DNA of 64,000 bases, taken from NCBI GenBank assembly GCA_023336205.1, contig JALQCR010000013.1, forward strand, positions 99,481 through 163,480, written 5' to 3'. Below, one piece after another: positions 34,992 through 43,333 of the stretch. Position numbers and translations under genes: made by a program. Every line of letters starts with the position of its first letter. Positions within the stretch are counted from its first letter, which is position 1. The notes beneath the pieces are model-generated. The model was given only the letters and a program-made list of their open reading frames with translations. It was not told the origin of the DNA and did no database searches. This stretch comes from Pseudanabaena sp. Salubria-1. GTDB taxonomy: Bacteria > Cyanobacteriota > Cyanobacteriia > Pseudanabaenales > Pseudanabaenaceae.

Positions 34992-35098
34992 AGCAGCTAT
35001 TCCCAGATTTTTAGATTGATTTTACGATGATTCTCCAAAATTGTCCGTAATAGTTGTTAAGTAACTAAGCCAAAAATATCTAAAAAAGCAGAGATTGA

Positions 35099-35164
35099 GA
35101 TCTCCGACTTTTTGTGTGACAAACAAAAGTAATCTGCTGATTGCAAAGAAAAAGTCGGAGATCT
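35099..35164. repeat. Imperfect palindromic repeat, GATCCCCGACTTTTT family, copy 2 (inverted)
   Basis: Outer arms AGATCTCCGACTTTTT and complement. See copy 1 at 32301-32366. It lies between the pentapeptide gene and the Uma2 gene and may end the latter's transcript. Confidence 0.72.
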
Positions 35165-35185
35165 GGGCGTTTGCAGTTTTCTTCC

Positions 35186-35959
35186 TTATGGCTCGATTCC
35201 CAATGCAGCTAAGCGATCGCGTAATTTTTGAGCCTCTAGTTCAGCAAGTCTAACCCGTTCTTCCGCAGATTCTGCTCGTTGCTGGGCATCAGCGGCAAGC
35301 TGAGTTTGTACTTGCAAAGCTGTAAATAGCTCACTGGGAATCAACAACTTTTCACCGTTATCTTGCCGATAGAAATTAATCAGAGAACCTTCGATTTCGA
35401 GACGCAATCCTAAAACTTGACTCAATCCATCAGCGATCGCCCCATAAACCAACGCATCTTCTTCCTTTTCTGGCAGATTAGCTTGACGACGATAGCCGCG
35501 TAATTTTTCGGGAATCCATTCACCTTTAGGCTCGAAAAGCCAATATTCTAAAACCCCAATACTTTCATAAAGCTCCCGCTTTTTCAATTGGTCATGAGCT
35601 TGGGTGCTTTCTGAAGTCATCTCAAAAATTATGCTGGGTATTTTGCCTGTTTCCCAAATTTTGTAATTGTCATAGGGCTGTTGCGGAATATCAAAAATCA
35701 CCATCACATCAGGCGCAACTCGCAATCTGGAAAAACTCTGCGCGTAATATAAAAATTGATCGGCAAGGACAACAGGCGATCGCTCAGAAAAATTTTCTGC
35801 TAAATAATTGCGTAAAACGGCAACGGTTGCAATGATTGCATCAGCATGAACAGAAGTCTCTGCCAAGGGTTCACCATCCTCAGACGGATAAAATATTTCT
35901 TTCTGGATTTCTTGAACTTGTTGAATAGACTCAAGATCGGGAGCAATAATTGGTGTCAT
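35186..35959 (-). CDS. Uma2-family (DUF820) nuclease-like protein with C-terminal coiled coil
   Basis: 257 residues. The Uma2 core spans about 35-200: APDVMVIFDIPQQPYDNYKI with the Asp, IPSIIFEMTSESTQ with the Glu, then KKRELYESIGVLEYWLFEPK. Residues 215-255 are a Gln/Glu/Ala-rich coiled coil (AADAQQRAESAEERVRLAEL), a frequent add-on in cyanobacterial copies. A PD-(D/E)xK fold is predicted; the role is unknown. Compared with the copy at 21701-22264 it belongs to a different subgroup. It stands alone. Confidence 0.9.
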   Translation of the reverse strand: MTPIIAPDLESIQQVQEIQKEIFYPSEDGEPLAETSVHADAIIATVAVLRNYLAENFSERSPVVLADQFLYYAQSFSRLRVAPDVMVIFDIPQQPYDNYKIWETGKIPSIIFEMTSESTQAHDQLKKRELYESIGVLEYWLFEPKGEWIPEKLRGYRRQANLPEKEEDALVYGAIADGLSQVLGLRLEIEGSLINFYRQDNGEKLLIPSELFTALQVQTQLAADAQQRAESAEERVRLAELEAQKLRDRLAALGIEP

Positions 35960-36202
35960 AGCTCAAGCAATGCGATCGCACTGATAGCAAGGGACTTTTA
36001 AAGATATTTTTTAATTATAGCGATCGCCGCAAATATAGCTAGGATGCGGTGCTCCGCGCCACCTCCTACTTGTTGGTTTTTAATTATAGCGATCGCGATC
36101 AACGCCGCAAATATACTTAGTCACGATGCGATCGCTGAAAATGCTAACGTATTAAGAGAAATTTACAATTCTTCAAGCCTTGTTTTTAATGGCTAATTCC
36201 TG
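35960..36202. other. Intergenic region with HIP1 cluster and direct repeats
   Basis: TTTTTAATTATAGCGATCGC followed within 20 bp by CGCAAATATA occurs twice (about 36007 and 36075), about 68 bp apart, and several GATCGC sites lie close together. No coding potential seen. The region precedes the PTPS gene and should hold its promoter. Confidence 0.55.
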
Positions 36203-37075
36203 ATGGCTAAATGTGTAATTAATCGCCGAGCCGAATTTTCTGCTAGTCATCGCTACTGGCTACCCGAAATTCCAGACGAGGAAAATCAAGCCAAATTTGG
36301 CTTATGTACAAACTTTCCACCCCACGGTCATAACTACGTTTTGTATGTTGGGATGCAAGGCGAAATTGACAACACTGGCATGGTACTTAACCTCTCAGAT
36401 GTCAAACACACGATCGCCCGTGAAGTTACGACTCAATTAAATTTTTCCTATCTCAACCAAGCATGGGAAGAGTTTCAGCAAACTCTCCCTACCACTGAAA
36501 ATATTGCCCGTGTGATCTGGCAGCGTTTAGCGCCGCACCTACCACTGGTAAATATCCGCTTATACGAACATCCTGAACTCTGGGCTGATTATCAAGGTAA
36601 TGACATGCAAGCAAATTTAACGATTAGCACTCACTTTTCTGCGGCTCATCGTCTCGCTTTAGATACCCTCTCTCTCGAAGAAAACACAGAAATTTATGGC
36701 AAATGCGCTCGTGTACATGGTCATGGGCATAATTACCATTTAGATGTCTCTATTTCTGGCGAAATCGATCCGCGCACTGGCATGATTGCCGATCTAAGTG
36801 ATTTTCAAAAAGCTTTAGATCAATATGTACTTGATCCAATGGATCACACATTCCTAAACAAAGATATTCCTTACTTTGCGGAAGTTGTACCAACTGCTGA
36901 AAATATTGCAGTCTATATTCAAAAGGTACTGACACAACCAATTCGTGAAATCGGCGCAAAATTGCACAGCATTAAGTTGATTGAAAGCCCGAATAACTCC
37001 TGTGAAGTTTATGGTGAATATCAACTTTCTGAGATTGAACATTCTTTAGAAGAAGCTTTAGCAAAATCAGCCTAG
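36203..37075 (+). CDS. Two-domain 6-carboxytetrahydropterin / 6-pyruvoyltetrahydropterin synthase family protein
   Basis: 290 residues made of two PTPS/QueD domains in tandem. Domain one (about 1-125): FSASHRYW, Cys in FGLCTNFPPHGHNY, Glu in LYEHPELWADY. Domain two (about 133-285): FSAAHRLA, Cys in YGKCARVHGHGHNY, Glu in LIESPNNSCEVY. Both keep the zinc-binding His residues and the Cys. QueD makes 6-carboxytetrahydropterin from dihydroneopterin triphosphate for queuosine; PTPS makes pyruvoyltetrahydropterin. A single-chain dimer may replace two subunits of the homohexamer. No other queuosine gene is near. Confidence 0.9.
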   Translation: MAKCVINRRAEFSASHRYWLPEIPDEENQAKFGLCTNFPPHGHNYVLYVGMQGEIDNTGMVLNLSDVKHTIAREVTTQLNFSYLNQAWEEFQQTLPTTENIARVIWQRLAPHLPLVNIRLYEHPELWADYQGNDMQANLTISTHFSAAHRLALDTLSLEENTEIYGKCARVHGHGHNYHLDVSISGEIDPRTGMIADLSDFQKALDQYVLDPMDHTFLNKDIPYFAEVVPTAENIAVYIQKVLTQPIREIGAKLHSIKLIESPNNSCEVYGEYQLSEIEHSLEEALAKSA

Positions 37076-37082
37076 TCACCAG

Positions 37083-37107
37083 ATGAGCGATGCTTTGCAT
37101 CGCTCAT
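37083..37107. terminator. Hairpin after the PTPS gene
   Basis: ATGAGCGATGC, TTT loop, complement. No T-run, so a weak terminator or mRNA stabiliser. Confidence 0.45.
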
Positions 37108-37138
37108 ACCAAAATAAACAGTTAAAGAATATTCCATC

Positions 37139-37432
37139 ATGTCTGACGTAGATGTTTCGGCAATAGAAAGCGAACCTGAAGAAGAAATCATTATCGATCG
37201 CCTTGAGTTGGATAAGGTAATCACAAGGCTCACTAATACCCTCGAAGATGGTATCAAAAATGGAATTAAGCGCGGATTGCTTCATTTGCCAGCAAGCGAT
37301 CGCCATTTGTTACTCGTCGCGTCTGACATGGTGCAGAAATCAAAAAAATTTCCTAATTACAAATTGACCTTTTATCACAAAGGCATGGGCGAAGGCACAA
37401 ACACCTGTGCTGTCACCTTTACAGAATTATAG
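37139..37432 (+). CDS. Small conserved-looking protein, unknown function
   Basis: 97 residues, acidic N-terminus (SAIESEPEEEIIIDRLELDK) and a compact alpha/beta remainder ending YKLTFYHKGMGEGTNTCAVT. No membrane helix or signal. It lies 63 bp after the PTPS gene and 19 bp before the WD40 gene, all on the plus strand, so it may belong to a transcript with the latter. Family not recognised. Confidence 0.65.
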   Translation: MSDVDVSAIESEPEEEIIIDRLELDKVITRLTNTLEDGIKNGIKRGLLHLPASDRHLLLVASDMVQKSKKFPNYKLTFYHKGMGEGTNTCAVTFTEL

Positions 37433-37451
37433 GTAAGCACCCAGTAAGGGA

Positions 37452-38654
37452 ATGATTACGAAGCTGAAGCCAACCGCACAGGATGCAGTTCTCGGAGGTC
37501 AAGTACCACCGCCGCTTGGTGCTGTAGTGTTAGGTGGCTTGGAAGGGGTAAAACGCAGATTAAGTAGCCCTGCGATCGCATCGAGAATGGCTGCCCTGAG
37601 AGAAGCCCTCAACTATGGCGCAACAGGTTTGGACTTAGTTGTACAGGGTCTAGAAGATGAATCACTCAAAGTACAGCGCACGGCTCTGTTATTGCTGTGG
37701 CGCAGACCTGAATCACATATTCGTGAGGCTTTAGCTAACTATAGTCAATATCATCTATTTGATATTGTTGATACTTTGCAAGGTCATGCCGAGGCGATCG
37801 CTACACTTGCTTTGTCAGCCAATGGCAGAATTTTATATAGCGCTGGTGCAGACTTCACGATCAAGGTTTGGGACTTAGGAAAAGATCGAACTCAACATAA
37901 GCAGATTGGCACAATTCGCGGACACAATCATATTGTTACGTCCATTGCCCTCAGTGCGAATGGTCGCATACTAGTCAGTGGTAGTCGTGATAAAACGATC
38001 AAACTCTGGGATGCGCGATCGGGAAAGGAACTGCTGACATTGACAGGACATATCGGCTATGTCAACTCAGTGGCAATTACGCCCGATGGCAAAACTTTAG
38101 TTACAGGCAGTCAAGACACTACGATTAAACTTTGGGATATCAGAACGGGGACAGAAATTCGTACCCTAAGAGGTCACACTAGTTTGGTGGATTCCGTTGC
38201 TCTTAGTCCTGATGGCAAAGCGATCGCCAGTTGCAGTTGGGATACCACGATTCGAGTATGGGATTTAATTTCGGGCAAACAACTCTGGGAATTTATCGGA
38301 CATTCGGCGCGAGTTCTCTCCTTTGCGATTAGTCCTGATGGACGCACTCTCGTTAGTGGCAGTCTCGACACTCGCATCAAGGTCTGGGATTTGCAAACAG
38401 GTAAAGCGATTCGCACCCTAGAAGGGCATTGGGGCTGGGTAAAGTCGCTGGTTATTAGTCGTGATGGTAAAACTTTAATCAGTGCCAGTTATAAAGAAAT
38501 CCGCGTGTGGAATTTAGAAACAGGTGAACCAATTCAAGTCCTTAATGGACATATCAATCTGATCAATGCGATCGCCCTCAGTCAAGACGAACAGACTCTA
38601 GTTAGCGGCGGCGAAGACTGCAATATTCATGTATGGAGCGTTCCCTTAACATAA
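37452..38654 (+). CDS. WD40-repeat protein
   Basis: 400 residues. After an N-terminal helical part (about 1-110, including ARMAALREALNYGATG-like HEAT-type text) come seven WD40 blades, each about 42 residues with the GH...D...(V/L)WD pattern: SADFTIKVWDL-type, SRDKTIKLWDARSG, SQDTTIKLWDIRTG, CSWDTTIRVWDLISG, SLDTRIKVWDLQTG, SYKEIRVWNLETG and a final DCNIHVWS. Seven blades close a beta propeller, a protein-binding platform. Partner unknown. Confidence 0.93.
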   Translation: MITKLKPTAQDAVLGGQVPPPLGAVVLGGLEGVKRRLSSPAIASRMAALREALNYGATGLDLVVQGLEDESLKVQRTALLLLWRRPESHIREALANYSQYHLFDIVDTLQGHAEAIATLALSANGRILYSAGADFTIKVWDLGKDRTQHKQIGTIRGHNHIVTSIALSANGRILVSGSRDKTIKLWDARSGKELLTLTGHIGYVNSVAITPDGKTLVTGSQDTTIKLWDIRTGTEIRTLRGHTSLVDSVALSPDGKAIASCSWDTTIRVWDLISGKQLWEFIGHSARVLSFAISPDGRTLVSGSLDTRIKVWDLQTGKAIRTLEGHWGWVKSLVISRDGKTLISASYKEIRVWNLETGEPIQVLNGHINLINAIALSQDEQTLVSGGEDCNIHVWSVPLT

Positions 38655-38708
38655 TCTTTAGGCAAGGTCTGAATTGCGTATGTAAGTAGGCAAATGTTAA
38701 GTTGTATG

Positions 38709-38745
38709 TTACCTAACTAATTACATTGTGTAAGTAGTTAGGTAA
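38709..38745. terminator. Palindrome between convergent genes
   Basis: TTACCTAACTA and TAGTTAGGTAA around a 15-nt loop; lies between the WD40 gene and a minus-strand small gene. Likely a shared transcript end, although no clear T-run is present. Confidence 0.45.
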
Positions 38746-38758
38746 TTCAGATCGGAAT

Positions 38759-39046
38759 TTATGAGCGCTTTCGTCCAAAGATATATAGGGTATATAGGGT
38801 TAGACGTACCAAAGGCGAAGTTAACACAACCCAGAGCAGGATTATTTCAATTGGAGTTGTATTGTGCGTTGGGAAAATGGGCTTAGATGATTGGACAGAC
38901 TCAACAGAACAAATTTTTTTTGTTTGGCTATGTTGAGGAAATACTTGAATTTCAAAACGTTCTGAAACGTAGCGGATCTCCCAGCCTGTTTGGGCAACAT
39001 CAAAGAGATGTTTCATCGATAGCTTTGGTTTCGATTTTTTGTTCAT
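38759..39046 (-). CDS. Small single-pass membrane protein, hypothetical
   Basis: 95 residues from the ATG at 39046 (MNKKSKPKLSMKHLFD); GTG four codons upstream is in frame. Basic N-terminus, a middle part without motifs, and one hydrophobic helix near the end (PIEIILLWVVLTSPLVRLTL) followed by Arg/Lys. It lies in the AT-rich stretch next to the methyltransferase/HEPN-like gene in the same direction and 86 bp downstream of it. Reality uncertain; no family recognised. Confidence 0.45.
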   Translation of the reverse strand: MNKKSKPKLSMKHLFDVAQTGWEIRYVSERFEIQVFPQHSQTKKICSVESVQSSKPIFPTHNTTPIEIILLWVVLTSPLVRLTLYTLYIFGRKRS

Positions 39047-39131
39047 GAATTTAATCACTTAATTTAGTGGTCAAACTCATTCTTCTTGTCATTTCCCAAG
39101 TGCCATCAATAGTTGAGATTTTAGCGATCGC

Positions 39132-41405
39132 TTAGCTGATGTTGCCTTTCAAGAACTCAAATGCCTTAAATAAATCGCTTTCTGCTAGTTCGTTTATCTC
39201 AGGTTCCTTTTCAAAGTGGTAGGACACCCAGCGAACATTTTTACTTTTTATACTTGTATAAAAATATACTGCGTCTGAATCTTCAACAAATTTTATGAAT
39301 GGTAGTAACTCAACAGGCTGGGTTTGGTTTGAATGAACCAAGTAAAGTTTTTTCTTGTCAAGAGCAATCAGTGACCTGATTTCAACCTCCCTAAATGGCG
39401 ATTTAGCCCCAACAAGTTCTTTGACGGTGAAAGTAAAAACGCCTTCTTCAAACTCACCTTGTTTAGCCGAAATAACTTTTGCGTCTTCAAAGCCATCCGC
39501 AATATATTTTCTCAACTCGTTTAAATTTTGCTCAAGAAAAGCAACTCTTTTCTTACTTTCTTCTTCACCAGTAATTCCTCCATGCCCCTTCCAATCATTG
39601 CGACGTTCACGAACTTTATTAAGAATATGTCCTATGTCTCTGCTAGTAAGCATATTTAAAAAAGCTGGATCTGGATTTCCATAAATTTGTTTACAAAAGT
39701 CTTGTGTATCTTTATCTGCGTTAAGATACGCTCTTGTCTCCTTTGAAAGGCTTGAAGTTAGATTATTCCAATGACCAAATGTTGCTCTCAGATACCAGTC
39801 CTTAAAATTTTCGTCTTTATTGATCCATTTATGACATTCTTGAGCATAAAAATCTTGGTTTTTGACTAATGCACTCAGCATTATCATTGAGAAAAATTCT
39901 GACAATGCTTCAAAAAAATGAAAAAGATGTTCAATTTTTTTTCCATTGTCTTTTGTAGCGTGGTAACGCCATAAAATGGAAGAAAGCGGAAAAGGTAAGG
40001 TTTCAATCCAATCTTCAAGCTTGTCTTCTGTATTAATATTTTTGATTTCTTTAGAGATTGACTTATAATTTTTGGGGTGTTTCCATAGAGATTGTTTTAA
40101 TTCTTCTAAATGAGAAGAAAATTTGTCAATTTTTTTGTTGATCTCAGCTATTTCAGATTGCATTTCTATATTTGGCAAGTACAAAGGACAATTAAGTACT
40201 TGATAAGAGTTTGAGATTTCCTTAACTACAGTACGCTGTCTTAGTGTTTGACCAGTATAACTATTCAAATAGTTTGCAACATAAATAGAATTTGCTTTTG
40301 ATTCATCAAGCTGAATTTGATATCCAGAATCTGACTCCACATCTGTTTCTGATGGATTAGCAACTATATGGCTTTTAAAGTCTGACAAATAAATTGAATT
40401 CGGTAGATATTCAAATTGATTCTTTTGTTTCTTTTCTAGTTTGTTAATAGACAGTATTATTTCACCTAAATCAACTACTGGATTTCCAATGCGCTTAGAT
40501 AATCTTTGTATCTCATCTTCTAAAATTAAATCTTGAACCGAAATAAATTTTTTGATATCAACAAAACATCCCAGTTGAATTTCTTTGCCTTTTTTCCAAT
40601 TAGCATAGTTATCAAATATAGCTTTATTAAATTTTTCTTCGCTTGATATCTCAGCAACAAAAGTATTTTCTCTTAATTGCTTAGTGAGCACAACAATAAT
40701 TGCATTAACGCCAGAATACGGTCGAAATATTCCACTTGGGGTAGCAAAAACTGCATCTACAAACAACCCAAGCTTGCTTAAAATTTCTTTATTTTTGTCA
40801 ATAAATAGGAGGGCTGGAGATGTTAGAAAAACCCCCTTTCCTGTTTCATTTAAAAGTAATGATGATTGAATTATTGTGGCAAAGCCAATATCGGTAGGTA
40901 GGGAAACTCCATCAATCTCTATTCTTTCTTTTCGTCTCACACCGAATGGTGTAAAAGAAGTAACTAAATCAAATTTTGCTTTAACATTTTGTATCTCTTT
41001 TGAAACATCACCTAAATGAATTTGGGATTTTTGATTTAAAAAAAATGTATTAATAATTTCAAGTACTGACTCATTTAAGCAATAAGCTGTTGTCTGTCCA
41101 AAATCAAAAAAGTTGCAAGGCGATGAAGGTGTAATCCAAGGATCTAGATGTGATTTAGGATTGACAGATTTTGCAATTTCGTTAATGAAATTAAAAACAT
41201 AAAGCGGCGGCACAAAACTTTCATTGTCGCCTGAAAAAAGTTGAATAGCTTTTTCATCATCTAAAATACTATCAAGAGACTCCATTCCCTTTGTGGCTGC
41301 GATTAGTTCCAGCATTTTGCCATCACGCATTCGGAAATTACTTGTTGCTCTTAGCTTGTCAAGCTTTTCCCAAATCTTTTGTTTGATTTCTGATTCGTTA
41401 ATCAT
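39132..41405 (-). CDS. Degenerate type I methyltransferase-like / HsdS-like / HEPN-like fusion protein
   Basis: 757 residues. Residues 1-245 resemble HsdM (N-6 DNA methylase), but motif IV is TSFTPFG (about 149-155) where active enzymes have NPPF/Y, and the usual DPxxGSG motif I is not recognisable, so methylation is doubtful. Residues about 300-445 look like an HsdS half: a target-recognition-type region ending LYLPNIEMQSEIAEINKKID and a coiled coil. Residues 470-640 are helical (LPFPLSSILWRYHATKDNGK) and contain RRNDWKGHGG, giving R602-x5-H608 with Asn next to Arg, the motif of HEPN RNases. A C-terminal beta region follows. Base composition is low in GC with no HIP1 site, unlike its neighbours; this suggests acquisition. 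Domain calls for the N-part are firm; HEPN is inferred from the motif. Confidence 0.8.
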   Translation of the reverse strand: MINESEIKQKIWEKLDKLRATSNFRMRDGKMLELIAATKGMESLDSILDDEKAIQLFSGDNESFVPPLYVFNFINEIAKSVNPKSHLDPWITPSSPCNFFDFGQTTAYCLNESVLEIINTFFLNQKSQIHLGDVSKEIQNVKAKFDLVTSFTPFGVRRKERIEIDGVSLPTDIGFATIIQSSLLLNETGKGVFLTSPALLFIDKNKEILSKLGLFVDAVFATPSGIFRPYSGVNAIIVVLTKQLRENTFVAEISSEEKFNKAIFDNYANWKKGKEIQLGCFVDIKKFISVQDLILEDEIQRLSKRIGNPVVDLGEIILSINKLEKKQKNQFEYLPNSIYLSDFKSHIVANPSETDVESDSGYQIQLDESKANSIYVANYLNSYTGQTLRQRTVVKEISNSYQVLNCPLYLPNIEMQSEIAEINKKIDKFSSHLEELKQSLWKHPKNYKSISKEIKNINTEDKLEDWIETLPFPLSSILWRYHATKDNGKKIEHLFHFFEALSEFFSMIMLSALVKNQDFYAQECHKWINKDENFKDWYLRATFGHWNNLTSSLSKETRAYLNADKDTQDFCKQIYGNPDPAFLNMLTSRDIGHILNKVRERRNDWKGHGGITGEEESKKRVAFLEQNLNELRKYIADGFEDAKVISAKQGEFEEGVFTFTVKELVGAKSPFREVEIRSLIALDKKKLYLVHSNQTQPVELLPFIKFVEDSDAVYFYTSIKSKNVRWVSYHFEKEPEINELAESDLFKAFEFLKGNIS

Positions 41406-41426
41406 TTTTCAGCCTACCTAATTTAT

Positions 41427-42437
41427 TTAGTTACTGCGTAATCGTTGAATCTGACGATCGCTTTGTTGCGCCCATGTAATGTTTTTTTGCTGATTAAAAA
41501 ATGCTTGCGCTTGGATAAAAGATTGAATCGCCTCTTGCTTCTGTCCAGCCCTTACCTGCGCCACCCCAAGCGTATAAAAAGCCTCCGCATAGTCTTTACG
41601 GAATTGCAAAGCATTACGCAATTGCCCGATCGCCTTTTCGGTCTGACCTTGAATTAATAAAGCCGCCCCCAAATTGTAATAAGCCTCTGCATATTCAGGA
41701 TTTAGTTGTAGCGCCTTGGCATAGTAGGCGATCGCCTTTGGGAGATCACCCTGAGCTTGAATTAATAGCCCTAAGTTATAGATAGTTTCAGGTGCTTGAG
41801 GGTTGAGCTTGAGAGCTTGATTGAGATTGGCGATCGCCTTATTAATGTCCTTTTTTTCTTTAAAGGCTAGACCAAGGTTGTAATAGGCTACAGAGAGCTT
41901 TGGATCAAGACGGACGGCTTTTTGTAAATTGGAAATAGCTTGAGTAGGATCGCCCGACTGCAATTGAGCCGCACCTAAATTACTGAAAGCCATCGCAAAC
42001 TTAGGATCGAGTCTCGTAGCGCGTTGAAAAGAATGAATTGCATCCTTGAGCTTACCTACCTGTGCATAAGCTAGCCCCAGATTGTAATGGGCAGCCGTAA
42101 GTTCAGGATTTTTCTTGATTGCCGCCCGAAAAATCACCACCGCCCCTTCTAAATTCCCCAAACGCACATAAGCATTACCACGCTCCAAAAGCTGTTCGGC
42201 AGTTTCATTAGGTGGGACATCAACCTGTTGCTGGAACTGTACTTTTTGGGGTGGTGTTGCACGCAGTTGGGCGATCGCCACATCTGCATAACTAACACCA
42301 AACACTAAGTAGATAGGCACAATTAAAAAACCAAAACCTGTTCTGCCCGCGTAGCGGGCAGAACAGGTTTTGGTTCTGTTTTTTAATTGTGCCGAAGTAG
42401 TTAAGACCGACGCGACAACTCCCAAAACTGGTTTCAT
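41427..42437 (-). CDS. TPR protein with a palindromic repeat inserted in its N-terminus
   Basis: 336 residues. Residues about 75-325 are seven to eight TPR units of 34 residues (AVVIFRAAIKKNPELTAAHY, AIHSFQRATRLDPKFAMAFS). The N-terminus carries, from about residue 15 to 41, the translation of a 78-bp palindrome (QLKNRTKTCSARYAGRTGFG and on to FLIV), which splits what should be a signal peptide: MKPVLGVVASVLTTS before and PIYLVFGVSYADVAIAQ after. The frame is kept because 78 is divisible by three. Whether export still works is unclear; residues FGFLIVPIYLVFGVSYADVA could still form a hydrophobic core. Confidence 0.87.
   Translation of the reverse strand: MKPVLGVVASVLTTSAQLKNRTKTCSARYAGRTGFGFLIVPIYLVFGVSYADVAIAQLRATPPQKVQFQQQVDVPPNETAEQLLERGNAYVRLGNLEGAVVIFRAAIKKNPELTAAHYNLGLAYAQVGKLKDAIHSFQRATRLDPKFAMAFSNLGAAQLQSGDPTQAISNLQKAVRLDPKLSVAYYNLGLAFKEKKDINKAIANLNQALKLNPQAPETIYNLGLLIQAQGDLPKAIAYYAKALQLNPEYAEAYYNLGAALLIQGQTEKAIGQLRNALQFRKDYAEAFYTLGVAQVRAGQKQEAIQSFIQAQAFFNQQKNITWAQQSDRQIQRLRSN
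42316..42393. repeat. In-frame palindromic repeat inside a coding sequence
   Basis: GGCACAATTAAAAAACC... mirrored as ...TTTTTTAATTGTGCC; core CCAAAACCTGTTCTGCCCGC and complement around GTA. A short asymmetric TCTG sits on the right. It matches the intergenic repeat at 29620-29710 in its right flank. Confidence 0.85.
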
Positions 42438-42560
42438 AATCTTTTCTGGTCTGAATTCTTGATAAAGAATGTTAAATTGAGAAAGCTAAATTTGAGTAAA
42501 AAACTAGCGATCGCTACCAAGCCCTAAGCTTCATACAGCGATTTGCGCTCAAGCCCAAAC

Positions 42561-42611
42561 CAAGAAATTTTTTGAAAGGGTTGCAAAGCAACCCTTTCAA
42601 AAAATTTCTTG
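42561..42611. repeat. Perfect 24-bp-arm palindrome upstream of trpG
   Basis: CAAGAAATTTTTTGAAAGGG + TTGC around AAA. It lies 59 bp before the trpG ATG between two divergent genes, where a terminator is not needed. Confidence 0.78.
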
Positions 42612-42669
42612 TAGTTTGTTTAATCGGTAATTGCTGTAAGTAAGCTTCACAAATACAAGTCCTGTAAAC

Positions 42670-43269
42670 ATGATTCTCGTTATCGACAATTACGACAGCT
42701 TTACCTATAACCTTGTACAGTACCTTGGGGAATTATTGCCTGAATTCCCTACATTAGGCGAAATTATAGTTAAGCGAAATGACGAAATAAGCATCGAAGA
42801 AGTAAAGCAACTTCACCCCGCAGGAGTCGTAATTTCCCCAGGGCCCGGTCGTCCCGAAGAAGCGGGCGTATCCCTAGATATTATTCGGGAAATGGACGCA
42901 AACACTCCGATATTAGGCGTATGTCTCGGACATCAGAGTATGGGTTTGATGTATGGCGGCAAAGTTGTGTCTGCACCTTACTTAATGCATGGCAAGACCT
43001 CACAAATTTATCATACGGGAGTCGGTATTTTGGCAGGATTAGCCAATCCATTTACCGCAACTCGATATCATAGTCTGGTGATTGACCGCCACAATTGCCC
43101 AGATGTACTTGAAGTTACAGCATGGACTGAAGATGACATAATCATGGGAGTCCGACACAAGCAATATCCTCACGTTCAAGGTGTACAATTCCATCCTGAA
43201 AGCATCTTGACTGAAGCAGGCAAAGACTTGCTGAGAAACTTCCTCAAAGGATTAAGCGTCACAGTCTAA
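42670..43269 (+). CDS. trpG: Anthranilate / aminodeoxychorismate synthase glutamine amidotransferase
   Basis: 199 residues, a complete class I glutamine amidotransferase: [16 protein letters not shown] at the start, oxyanion [12 protein letters not shown], nucleophile Cys in [12 protein letters not shown], and His-Glu of the triad in [10 protein letters not shown]. It supplies ammonia for anthranilate (TrpE) or aminodeoxychorismate (PabB) formation; in many bacteria one subunit serves both. No trpE or pabB is adjacent, so trpG and pabA cannot be told apart by context. Confidence 0.94.
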   Translation: MILVIDNYDSFTYNLVQYLGELLPEFPTLGEIIVKRNDEISIEEVKQLHPAGVVISPGPGRPEEAGVSLDIIREMDANTPILGVCLGHQSMGLMYGGKVVSAPYLMHGKTSQIYHTGVGILAGLANPFTATRYHSLVIDRHNCPDVLEVTAWTEDDIIMGVRHKQYPHVQGVQFHPESILTEAGKDLLRNFLKGLSVTV

Positions 43270-43333
43270 TACCTAAGTATCGTGGTGGGGGCTTCCTCAC
43301 GCAACCCAAAAAATACTCAATTAACTAAACAAC

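Noticed and set aside
36011..36130. Cluster of GATCGC sites as a replication origin or regulatory array
   Set aside because: HIP1 is frequent everywhere in cyanobacterial DNA; no DnaA boxes or dnaA/dnaN genes are near.
39355..39684. 109-residue plus-strand frame opposite the HEPN-like region
   Set aside because: Low-complexity antisense product; considered as an antitoxin candidate but no ribosome site or fold supports it.
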